NCBI GenBank assembly: GCA_018695085.1 | Contig: JABHOU010000374.1 | Location: 1-18,902 of the forward strand | Origin: Opitutia bacterium | GTDB lineage: Bacteria; Verrucomicrobiota; Verrucomicrobiia; Opitutales; Seribacteraceae | Direction of reading: 5' to 3' | DNA length: 18,902 nt | Shown here: piece after piece, positions 6,202-14,900 of the stretch | How positions within the stretch are numbered: the stretch's first letter is position 1 | How the letters are laid out: each line of letters begins with the position of its first letter | Translations under genes and position numbers: made by a program | Notes under the pieces: generated by a model | Database searches by the model: none | What the model was told of the DNA's origin: nothing | The model's input: the letters and a program-made list of their open reading frames with translations, nothing else

Positions 6202-7008
6202 ATGACCATAGAAGAAGTTTGGTTGACTCTCAGGCAAGAGGCCGAGGTTGTTGCCGCCAAGGAATTCATCTTGGCCAAAGTGCTTGCGGAATTTGTTCTC
6301 GAGCGCGAATCCTTTGCCGATGCCTTGGGATGGCGCTTGGCCGCACGGCTTGGACGTTCCTCTGTGCCCGAAAAGGATTTGCGAGAACTGGTCCGCGATG
6401 CCTTTCTCGATGAACCTGAGTCTCTCCATAAGGTCTGCACCGATGCGAAGGCAGTTCGGGAACGCGATCCGGCCTGCATGGATTTCCTTAGCCCATTTCT
6501 TTATTTCAAAGGCTTTCAAGCCCTTTCCGGTTATCGTGTATCCAACTACCTTTGGCGTCATAACCGCAAAGAGTTGGCCCAATACCTCCAGAGCCTAATT
6601 GCAGCTGTATATACGGTCGATATTCATCCCGCGGCCACTATCGGCCAAGGAATCCTGCTCGACCATGCCACCGGTTTCGTGGCGGGCGAAACCACCGTGA
6701 TCGAGGACGACGTCTCCATCCTACATGAGGTCACCCTCGGCGGCACGGGCAAGGAACGCGGTGACCGTCACCCAAAGATTCGTTCGGGTGTACTGATAGG
6801 AGCTGGTGCGAAAATTCTCGGAAACGTTGAAATTGGAGAAGGCGCCCGCATCGGTGCAGGTAGCGTGGTGTTGAAGGACGTGCCCCCACATGTTTCCGTG
6901 GCAGGTGTGCCCGCCAAGGAACTCGGCAAGGTCCAAGAGTCCTCTCCCGCTCTAGGGATGGATCACATGATCGACGATCGCGGAGTTGAACGCGGCGAGG
7001 GTATCTAA
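6202..7008 (+). CDS. cysE: serine O-acetyltransferase
   Basis: A 268-residue cytoplasmic enzyme transferring acetyl from acetyl-CoA to L-serine, the first step of cysteine synthesis. The N-terminal helical domain (about 1-135; note RERDPACMDF at 86-95 and GYRVSNYLW) is followed by a left-handed beta helix of hexapeptide repeats (about 136-245). The catalytic dyad is visible as D140 in YTVDIHPAA and H155 in LLDHATG, with the further conserved H190 in GDRHPKI. The length is close to E. coli CysE. The C-terminal tail after VAGVPAKELG ends in Ile, the residue with which CysE proteins typically dock into cysteine synthase (CysK). The ATG lacks a recognisable Shine-Dalgarno. The gene converges on the DUF1501 gene with only 12 bases between stops. 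Confidence 0.95.
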   Translation: MTIEEVWLTLRQEAEVVAAKEFILAKVLAEFVLERESFADALGWRLAARLGRSSVPEKDLRELVRDAFLDEPESLHKVCTDAKAVRERDPACMDFLSPFLYFKGFQALSGYRVSNYLWRHNRKELAQYLQSLIAAVYTVDIHPAATIGQGILLDHATGFVAGETTVIEDDVSILHEVTLGGTGKERGDRHPKIRSGVLIGAGAKILGNVEIGEGARIGAGSVVLKDVPPHVSVAGVPAKELGKVQESSPALGMDHMIDDRGVERGEGI

Positions 7009-7020
7009 ACTATAGCTTCC

Positions 7021-8505
7021 CTAGGTGATCCATTCGGGGATTACCTTTCCCGCGACATCGGTGAGACGAAAGTCGCGACCTTGGGAGCGATAGGTGAGGC
7101 GCTCGTGATTCATGCCGAAAAGGTGGAGCATAGTGGCGTGTAGGTCGTTGGGATGTACTGGCTTGTCCTCTATCCCCCATCCGATCTCGTCGGTTCGACC
7201 GTAAACCTGTCCACCCTTGATTCCTCCACCGGCGAGCAACATGGAATAGCAGAACGGATGGTGGTCGCGACCAGTGTTCATTTTGTTGCCACCTCGATTT
7301 TCTCCCAGTGGCGTGCGACCGAATTCCGAACCCCATACGACCATAGTGGAGTCAAGCATGCCGCGTTCCTTGAGGTCCTTGATGAGGGCGGCGATGGGTT
7401 GATCGACGGCTCCGGCGTTGTATTTAAGCTCTGGGTCAAGATTGCTGTGGTGGTCCCAAGAAGCATGGATGATGTTGACGAATCGGACGCCGCGCTCGAC
7501 CATACGCCGAGCAAGCAAACAGTTGCGAGCGAAGTCTTTGTACGTATCCCCGCTTTTGCCTCGACCACCAAGCCCCTTGGGTTCCGACCTGTTCATGCCA
7601 TAAGCTTCGATCGTAGTGGCGGATTCCCCGGAGAGATCATTTAGCTCGGGGGCTGAAGCCTGCATTCGTCCTGCCAACTCGTATGCAGAAATGCGGGCGG
7701 CGATCTCGGGGTCGTGTACTTTTTCGAAACGGCCCTGATTGATGGAGTTTAAGGTGGCTAGACCTTTTTGCTGCAAGATAGGCGGAAGGCCTTTCGGGTT
7801 ATCCAAGTTGAGGACTGGTTCTCCCTTTGTTCGAAAGAGTACGCCAGAGTAGGTGGAGGGAAGGAATCCACTTTGCCAAAGTGTAGCGCCCCCGCTAGAC
7901 CCGCGGCCCGCGTTCAATACTACGTAGCCGGGTAGGTTTCTGGACTCGCTGCCCAGTCCATAGGTGAGCCAGGATCCCATGGTCGGCATGCCGAAACGTG
8001 ATACGCCGCATTGCATGAGCAATTGGCCGGGATGATGATTAAACTCGTCGGAGTGCATGGATCGCACCATCAGCAGATCATCCGCGACGGAACCAAGGTG
8101 TGGCACGAGGTCGCTGAATTCCATTCCGGACTGACCGTATTTCTTGAAGGTTCTCTTGGTCCCCATGAGGGTCGCCGTGGCGGGCTTGATGAATGCGAAG
8201 CGAGCCTTGTCGAGAACGCTCTTAGGGAGGCTTTGTCCAGCCATCTCGTTGAGTTTTGGCTTAGGGTCGAAGAGATCTAGGTGAGAGGGAGCTCCGGCCA
8301 TGAAGATGAATATACAGGCTTTTGCCTTGGCATCGAAGTGAGACTTGCGGGGAGTCAAAGGATCCTTGAACTCATTTCCTTGCGGAACTGCCAAAAGCCC
8401 TTCTTCTACGAGCAGGGAGGCGAGAGCGACACCGCCCAAACCGGAGGCGGAGGTGGTGAGGAAGTCACGACGGGTGCGTAGTATGGAACTGTCGATTGGA
8501 TTCAT
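7021..8505 (-). CDS. DUF1501 domain-containing protein, Tat-exported
   Basis: A 494-residue DUF1501 protein, related to the sulfatase/alkaline phosphatase-like fold. It begins with a twin-arginine signal, TRRDFLTT (R12-R13), and a hydrophobic stretch to about residue 40, so it is probably exported folded, perhaps with a metal bound. Characteristic segments are FMAGAPSHLDLFDPKP, HSDEFNHHPGQLLMQ, SWDHHSNLDPELKYN, VWGSEFGRTPLGEN and GRDHHPFCYSMLLAGGGIKGG; the His/Asp-rich ones are candidate metal ligands. The gene follows the PSD1 cytochrome gene by 21 bases in the same direction. The pair is very common in Planctomycetes and Verrucomicrobia, but the biochemical role of the family is not firmly established to my knowledge. 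No sulfatase or glycoside hydrolase gene lies nearby, so a polysaccharide link is unsupported here. Confidence 0.92.
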   Translation of the reverse strand: MNPIDSSILRTRRDFLTTSASGLGGVALASLLVEEGLLAVPQGNEFKDPLTPRKSHFDAKAKACIFIFMAGAPSHLDLFDPKPKLNEMAGQSLPKSVLDKARFAFIKPATATLMGTKRTFKKYGQSGMEFSDLVPHLGSVADDLLMVRSMHSDEFNHHPGQLLMQCGVSRFGMPTMGSWLTYGLGSESRNLPGYVVLNAGRGSSGGATLWQSGFLPSTYSGVLFRTKGEPVLNLDNPKGLPPILQQKGLATLNSINQGRFEKVHDPEIAARISAYELAGRMQASAPELNDLSGESATTIEAYGMNRSEPKGLGGRGKSGDTYKDFARNCLLARRMVERGVRFVNIIHASWDHHSNLDPELKYNAGAVDQPIAALIKDLKERGMLDSTMVVWGSEFGRTPLGENRGGNKMNTGRDHHPFCYSMLLAGGGIKGGQVYGRTDEIGWGIEDKPVHPNDLHATMLHLFGMNHERLTYRSQGRDFRLTDVAGKVIPEWIT

Positions 8506-8526
8506 GGCTATGGATAAGGAAGCATA

Positions 8527-11500
8527 TTATTCCCGGGTAAGGAATTCATCCATGTTGAGAATTATGCGTGAGGTGGCGGTCCATGCGGCAATCTCCGGAT
8601 CACCGGCTAAAGCCTTGGCATCCTCTGGACTTTTCTTGAACCAGCTTCGCGATTCCTTCAGCAGAGTCAAGAAGGCCAATGTTTCGTTTGGTTCGGGCGT
8701 GCGGGCCACGCAAAGCCGAAAGCCGTAGGCGATGCGTTTTTCATCCTCAGGTAAAGCTTCTCTTAAAATGCGCTCAGCAAAAGCCTTGGCGGCTTCGGTA
8801 AAGGTGGCGTTGTTAAGGGTGACGAGTGCGGCTAGTGGAGTATTGGACCGGTTCCTCTTTACGCAGGCGACATTGGAATCCGGGCAGTCGAAGGTGAGCA
8901 GATTGGGATGCGGTGACGTACGCTTGAAGAAAGTGTAGAGACCACGCCTATACCGGTCTTCCCCTTTACTTAGGTTCCACTTGAAGCTGTTGGCGTAGGA
9001 GAGGTTGGTGATGCCTGAGGGGAGGGGAGGGAATACGCTGGGGCCTCCCACCTTGTCGGACAGGAGACCGGCTACGGCGAGGTTTAGGTCGCGAACGATT
9101 TCGGCTTCCACCCGAAAACGGTTCTGGCGGTGGAGGAGTTTGTTGTTGGGATCGAGCTGGACGAACTCGGATCGATGTACGGAGGATTGCCGGTAGGTGG
9201 AGGAGTTGACGATTAGGCGGATAAGTTTCTTGCGCGACCATTTTACATCCTCGACGAAGTAGTGAGCCAGCCAATCGAGCAAGTTCGGATGACTTGGGGC
9301 TTCACCTCGAATTCCAAAATCCTCCGGGGTGCGAACTAAGCCATAACCGAAAAGGTGTCCCCAGATCTGATTGACGGTGACCCTAGGAGTGATGGGGTTG
9401 CTGGGTTCGACAAGCCAGCGGGCAAAATCAAGACGATCACCGGATTTCTTTTCATCGCGAGCCTTTAACGGATGGAGAACGGTTAGTCCGTTCGGCTGAA
9501 CCTCGTGCAGGGGTTGCTTGAATTCGCCACGACGGAAAACATGTGTCTTGCGTGGATTTCCCCTGCGCTGGGTGATTACCCGAACGCTCATGGTGGGAGT
9601 TTTAGGGGCTTTTTTGAGGAGATCTTCGAGTTGCTTGCGGAGCTTGCCGACCTCGGGGTCTGTCTTGGCGAAGTGGTCCGCGAGAAGTTTGCGCTGACCA
9701 TCACTCCTCTTGGAGGCGTCTGCAAGGATCGCCTGGCGGATGTTTTCAGGGGCGAAGTCGTCCGATTTCTCGCCCGTGATCGACATGATGCGGAAACGCC
9801 CTATCACATGTCGGGAACCGTAGAGTTGAGCCAATTCGAACCTCAGTCTTCCAGGGTTCTTGTTTAGAAGTGGTTTAGCCAAGCGGAAAGTGGCCTGATG
9901 ACTCTTGCCCATTTCCCCACTGATAGCCCATCCCGTCTTTTCGATGCCGTCTATTGCTCCCTTCACGTCCCATCCCTTCTGGGAGAAATCGGCCCCGGCG
10001 GAGTAGAATTTGAGGGGTTGTCTTTTATCGGCATCTACCAAATCCACGACAAAAGCACGAAATTCGTTTAGGACGAAGTTGCCGTGGGAGGCGAGTCCGG
10101 GACCTTTTGAAGGAAGCTTTGGATCGGCTAAAACCTCGAGGCGGAAACCAGTTATGGGTTTTTCACCTGTATCGACCGATACATCGATATGGAAGGTTGC
10201 TGTGTCGTGTGAGAGCTTCTCGACGAAGACGCTATTATCGACTTGTCGAACGAGCTTGTAATCCTCCAGCTTGGTAAATTCCGCCAGTTTCATCGGGTGG
10301 TAGGCTATAGGGTTCTTGATCGCGGCAATACGAGCCTTGATTTGTTCTTCCCATTTTCCTTGGTCGCCTCGGCGAGAGGAGAGCAAATTCTTAATTCTCT
10401 TTTCAAGTTCGGCCACTTTTTTGTCGTGAGATGCCTTTTCCTCCCTGAAGTTCTTGTTGGCGTCCTTGGATTTGGGCACGTTCAAGTTGGTCTCATCCCC
10501 ATTATTATAGAAGGCGAATAGCTGGTAGTAGTTATCTTGTGAAATATTGTCGTACTTGTGGTCATGGCACCTAGCGCAAGTTAAGGTAAGTCCGAGCCAG
10601 ACCGAGCCCGTAGTCTCCACTCGATCCATTACGGCTGCTACGCGCCATTGCTCTTTGTCTGTGCCGCCTTCGGTATTCGTAAGGGTCTGGCGATGAAATG
10701 CGGTGGCGAGGCGTTGTTCCTCTGTGGACTCGGGGATCAGATCACCCGCTAGTTGCTCGATGGTGAAGCGATCGTATGGCAGATCGTCGTTGATTGCCTG
10801 AATTACCCAGTCGCGGAAACGCCAGGCGTTTGGTCGAGCCTTGTCCTTCTCGTAACCGTCGGAATCGGCGTATCGAGCCATGTCCAGCCAGTGGCGGCCC
10901 CAGCGTTCACCGAAGTGAGGGGAGGTGAGCAATTCGTCCACGAGCTTAGAGTATGCATCTGGCGACTGGTTCTCGACGAATGCGTCAACTCTTGCAATGG
11001 GAGCAGGTAATCCCAGCAGGTCGTAATGAAGGCGTTTGGCAAGGGTGCGACGATCGGCCTGGGGGGATGGTTTTTGGTCGAGGAAGTCAAGTCTAGCCAA
11101 GACAAAGCGATCGATTGGATTGAGCACATGACTTTCATTGTTCACTTTCGGCGGTTTCGAAGATTCGATTGGGCTATAAGCCCAGTGATCAGGGTAGGCA
11201 GCACCGGCGGTTATCCATTGCCGAAGAATCTCAATTTCTTTTTGCGTTAGAGACCTTTCGGTCTTTTTTGGGGGCATCAAGTCGTCTTCGTCTTCCGGGT
11301 GAAGGCGAGTCAATAGTTCGCTCTTGTCAGGATTTCCAGGCTCTATTGCTTTATGCCCGCCTAAATCCTTCGTGGCTCCTTCATGTCGGTCCAAGCGAAG
11401 ATCACCCTTTCGTTTCTTCTTGTCGGGTCCATGGCAATCCAAGCAGTTCTCCGCTAAAATACTTATCGCCATGGGGGCGAGGTCTTGCTCTTCGATAGCT

Positions 11501-11589
11501 GCCGAGGCGAAACAGAAGGGCAAGAGGGAAAGGCAAATCTTCGCAACCTTTCCTCGTGACCTACAAGATGACCTAAAAGAGTTATGCAT
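8527..11589 (-). CDS. PSD1 and planctomycete cytochrome c domain-containing protein (DUF1549/DUF1553)
   Basis: A 1020-residue exported protein. Residues 1-31 look like a Sec signal (LSLLPFCFASAA). A planctomycete-type cytochrome c domain follows, with the haem motif CLDCH (49-53) and a possible distal Met in DLMPPK (M105). DUF1549 spans about 155-370 and contains RWGRHWLDMARYADSDGYE and a second haem-type motif CARCH (338-342). A charged coiled coil (about 370-420), a jelly-roll-like region (about 450-630; LNEFRAFVVD, GWAI) and DUF1553 (about 719-985; RVTVNQIWGHLFGYGLV, SSTYRQSS) complete the protein. It ends in the family-typical ILNMDEFLTRE. A redox role in the periplasm is likely from the haem motifs, but its partner and substrate are unknown. 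It is first in a two-gene unit with DUF1501. No Shine-Dalgarno is visible before the ATG. Confidence 0.92.
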   Translation of the reverse strand: MHNSFRSSCRSRGKVAKICLSLLPFCFASAAIEEQDLAPMAISILAENCLDCHGPDKKKRKGDLRLDRHEGATKDLGGHKAIEPGNPDKSELLTRLHPEDEDDLMPPKKTERSLTQKEIEILRQWITAGAAYPDHWAYSPIESSKPPKVNNESHVLNPIDRFVLARLDFLDQKPSPQADRRTLAKRLHYDLLGLPAPIARVDAFVENQSPDAYSKLVDELLTSPHFGERWGRHWLDMARYADSDGYEKDKARPNAWRFRDWVIQAINDDLPYDRFTIEQLAGDLIPESTEEQRLATAFHRQTLTNTEGGTDKEQWRVAAVMDRVETTGSVWLGLTLTCARCHDHKYDNISQDNYYQLFAFYNNGDETNLNVPKSKDANKNFREEKASHDKKVAELEKRIKNLLSSRRGDQGKWEEQIKARIAAIKNPIAYHPMKLAEFTKLEDYKLVRQVDNSVFVEKLSHDTATFHIDVSVDTGEKPITGFRLEVLADPKLPSKGPGLASHGNFVLNEFRAFVVDLVDADKRQPLKFYSAGADFSQKGWDVKGAIDGIEKTGWAISGEMGKSHQATFRLAKPLLNKNPGRLRFELAQLYGSRHVIGRFRIMSITGEKSDDFAPENIRQAILADASKRSDGQRKLLADHFAKTDPEVGKLRKQLEDLLKKAPKTPTMSVRVITQRRGNPRKTHVFRRGEFKQPLHEVQPNGLTVLHPLKARDEKKSGDRLDFARWLVEPSNPITPRVTVNQIWGHLFGYGLVRTPEDFGIRGEAPSHPNLLDWLAHYFVEDVKWSRKKLIRLIVNSSTYRQSSVHRSEFVQLDPNNKLLHRQNRFRVEAEIVRDLNLAVAGLLSDKVGGPSVFPPLPSGITNLSYANSFKWNLSKGEDRYRRGLYTFFKRTSPHPNLLTFDCPDSNVACVKRNRSNTPLAALVTLNNATFTEAAKAFAERILREALPEDEKRIAYGFRLCVARTPEPNETLAFLTLLKESRSWFKKSPEDAKALAGDPEIAAWTATSRIILNMDEFLTRE

Positions 11590-11739
11590 GATCAGCTAAT
11601 CTGGGAACAATTGACCTTGAAGGGAAGAAGTATTCAGATGGTGAAGCACTAACTAATTATAAATTTCAGGAACTGAATATGGGTTACAATAAATTTTAGT
11701 TTTAAGAGTGAAAATCATTACATCATCCTCGGGAAACGA

Positions 11740-11766
11740 AGAATAGATTGGCTACCTGTTTGTCAA
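11740..11766 (-). promoter_or_regulatory. weak candidate promoter for the PSD1-DUF1501 unit
   Basis: On the minus strand a perfect -35-like TTGACA (11766..11761) is followed, after 15 bases, by TATTCT (11745..11740). The spacer is two bases shorter than ideal, and the resulting leader would be about 145 nt. It is oriented correctly for the PSD1 gene, but such matches are expected by chance in AT-rich spacers. Confidence 0.2.
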
Positions 11767-11901
11767 TTTCCTGTAGATAAGCCGATTTTTTGGAAATGTC
11801 TACTTTTAGTGAGTGACCACTTCGTTATATTTACGAAACAGAGACATGAATTAATACGAAAGTCGGTTTAGCGTAGTGATCCAATACACCCGTTACTATC
11901 A

Positions 11902-11930
11902 TTGACTTTCCGTGCGTGGGTGAATTTATT
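11902..11930 (+). promoter_or_regulatory. candidate sigma-70-type promoter for the giant repeat protein
   Basis: TTGACT (11902-11907), a 17-base spacer and TTTATT (11925-11930) form a plausible vegetative promoter directly upstream of the ATG at 11948. The leader would be only about ten bases, which fits the lack of a Shine-Dalgarno sequence there. The -10 box is a weak match. Confidence 0.3.
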
Positions 11931-11947
11931 TATACCAAGCTTATTTC

Positions 11948-14900
11948 ATGCGTTTCTCATTCAGTTGCTTAGCCTTTTACTCCGCAGGGTTAGTTGTCTC
12001 TGCACTGCAGCATGTTCACGCGGCAAGCCCGGTCATTACCAGCGGCGTTACAGCGGTTGCTGCCGGAGATGGTTTTACTGCGTACTTAGAAGCGAACGGT
12101 TCTCTATACACCGCAGGAAGCAACCAATCGGGTCAATTGGGTGACGGGTCAACCACTACTCGCAGCACTTTTGCTTTTGTGACTTCCGATGTGTCGGTCA
12201 TTGCCTGCGGGGCGAATTACATTCTTTTTGTTAAGAAGAATGGCTCTTTGTGGGGGATCGGCGATAATTATTTCGGCCAGTTCGGGGATGGTTCGACTGC
12301 TGGATCTCTCGAGCCGAAACAGATTCTCGCTTCTGGAGTCGCCAACGTTTCTGCAGGGGCCAGTCACAGCCTTATCCTAAAAACGGATGGTTCCTTATGG
12401 TCCGTAGGGCTAAATATCACCGGGCAACTGGGAAATGGTTCCACGGTTGATCTTAGTGCCCCTTTCAGGGTAGCCGATTCATCTGTGGTTTCGGCTTCCG
12501 CAGGAGATGGTCACAGTCTATTCGTGAAGGCTGACGGTTCGCTGTGGGGCATGGGTTCGAGTTGGGCAGGCGCATTGGGCACGGGAACTGAAAATGATGT
12601 TTACTATGATGAGAACGGCACGGCTTTCACCAGAGGACTCACTCCGATTAAAATAGTACCTTCTGGTGTTGCTTCCGCCTCGGCTGGGGCGAATCACAGC
12701 TTTTTCGTGAAGACCGATGGATCTCTTTGGGGAATGGGTTATAATTCGTCTGGTCAATTAGGGGATGCCTCAACGACTAATCGTCTGACGGCAGTTCAGG
12801 TTTTACCTTCTGGCGTAAGCTCGGTTTATGCTGGAGGAGAGTACACCATGATCCTCAAGAGAGATACATCTCTTTGGTCCATGGGGAGCAACTCTTACGG
12901 TCAATTAGGAGACGGTTCGACCACCAACAGAAACCAGCCTGTAAGCATTGCCTCATCTGGGGTTACTTTGGTTGCCGCTGGCAACGAGCACAGTATCTAT
13001 GCGGTGAATTTCGATCTATTGAAAGCCATGGGGCGTAACGACAAAGGAGGGTACGGCAATGGCTCCACCGATAGCAACTCGACTCCAGTTACTGTTCTTA
13101 CTGGAGAGTTAATGGTCACCATGAGCGAAGATGGCGCTCCCAATGCTTGGAGCGCACCCTCATTGGTCGCAACTGATGCCGACGGCGACACCTTGACTTG
13201 GGGAGTAACCTCTCAACCCTCCTACGGTTATGCTAGCGTTATGGGAACCGGACCAAGCCCTTCGACTTTCGATTATGTTCCTGATGGGAATTTCTCCGGC
13301 ACCGACAGTTTCGTGGTACAGGTTAGTGATGGAGTCGCGACCGACACCCTCAGGATCAATGTTGTAGTAGAAGCTGTAAGCGACTCCCCGGTTATCGAAC
13401 AAGGAGGATCCGTTTCCGTAACTATGAGTCAGGGTGGTTCGCCAGTCTCATGGGTTGCGCCTACCTTGACTGCTGTCGATGCTGAAGGTGATTTCCTGAC
13501 TTGGTTTTTCCAAGGTTTTACTTCTGCCGATCCAGTCGACCTAAATGGAACGGTTTCGCTAGAGGGGAACGGTACTAGCCCATCGACCTTTACATATGTG
13601 CCGAGTGCAGGATTCGCAGGTACAGACAGTTTTGAGATTGGCGTTACGGATGGAACCGATTCGACATTGATTACGGTAAACGTAAGCATCCTTGCCGTTA
13701 ATGCCCCCCCGATTATCGCTCAAGGAGATGAAGTTTCTATTATATCCAACGAAGGTCAGACGCTAAGTATTGCTGATCTTCCCACCCTAAGTGCCAGCGA
13801 CCCCGAAGGTGGTAATCTAACTTGGAGCTTAAGTTCCCCTGCATTGAATGGCGTAGCTACCTTGGGAGGGACAGGTTCGTCCCCAACAGCCTTTGCCTAT
13901 GCGCCGACTGCTTATTTCTACGGCACTGACAGTTTTGTCATCATAGTAAGTGATGGCGATTTAAATGACACCGTGACCGTAAATCTCGACATTTCAGGCG
14001 TAAACGACGCTCCAGTAGTATCTCAAGGAACAGAGGTTTCCGTGACTATGAGTGAAAACGGTTCTCCTGTTATTTGGTCCGCTCCTTTATTGACCGCCAC
14101 TGATCCTGATGGGGACTCCGTGGTCTGGAGCCTTTTGTCGCCTCCTCTCAAAGGTTCAGCAACAGTGCGCGGTTCCGGCGAAAGTCCCTCGACCTTCACT
14201 TATGTGCCGAATGAAAATTACTCAGGAACAGATAGTTTTACCGTGCGAGCATCTGATGGAACAGATTCAAGTGAAGTCGAAGTAAGCGTAATAATCGAAC
14301 ACGTTAACGTGCCACCTGTCATTGATCAGGGTGAAAGCGTTTCCGCAACCATGAGCGAAGACGGCGTCCCCAGTGGATGGTTTGCTCCCTCTCTCTCGGC
14401 AACCGATTCCGACTCGTCAAATGTCCTCACATGGAGCGTGACGACTTCACCCTCAAACGGTGCTGCCTCGGTGAGTGGAACCGGAGCATCGCCTGCAGTA
14501 TTGTCCTACACTCCCACTGCGAACTTTTGGGGCACTGATAGTTTCATAGTCCAAGTTGACGACGGCAATGCCAGTGATGCAATTACCATAAACGTTCTGG
14601 TGGAACCTCTTAATGATTCGCCGGAAATGAGTGAAGAAGGTCCTATTTCGGTGAGCATGACTGAGAATGGAGTGCCCGTTTCATGGCATGCCCCCCCCTT
14701 GAGTGCTTCAGATGTAGAAGGCGATGACTTGTCGTGGACAATATTTGCCCAACCTCTCCATGGTATTGCTGAAGTTAGCGGTACTGGAGTCACTCCGTAT
14801 GAATTCATCTACACCCCAGCAACTGACTTCGTAGGTTCTGACAGTTTTGTTGTGTATGTAAGCGATGGCAACTCATCAGATCAAGTCACAATTAATGTAT

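Larger units (their letters stand above)
11590..11947. other. AT-rich divergent intergenic spacer
   Basis: This 358-base gap separates the minus-strand PSD1 unit from the plus-strand giant protein and is visibly richer in A+T than the surrounding genes. I see no credible ORF or RNA gene in it. It contains weak promoter-like sequences in both directions (separate entries) and a small palindrome, TTCGT (11821-11825) and ACGAA (11833-11837), around seven bases, which could be an operator half-site pair but is short. Confidence 0.6.

Noticed and set aside
6196..6582. 128-residue minus-strand ORF over the start of cysE
   Set aside because: It is antisense to a well-conserved CysE N-terminus and resembles no family.
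9505..9867. 120-residue plus-strand ORF inside the PSD1 gene
   Set aside because: It is a shadow ORF within a fully explained 1020-codon gene.
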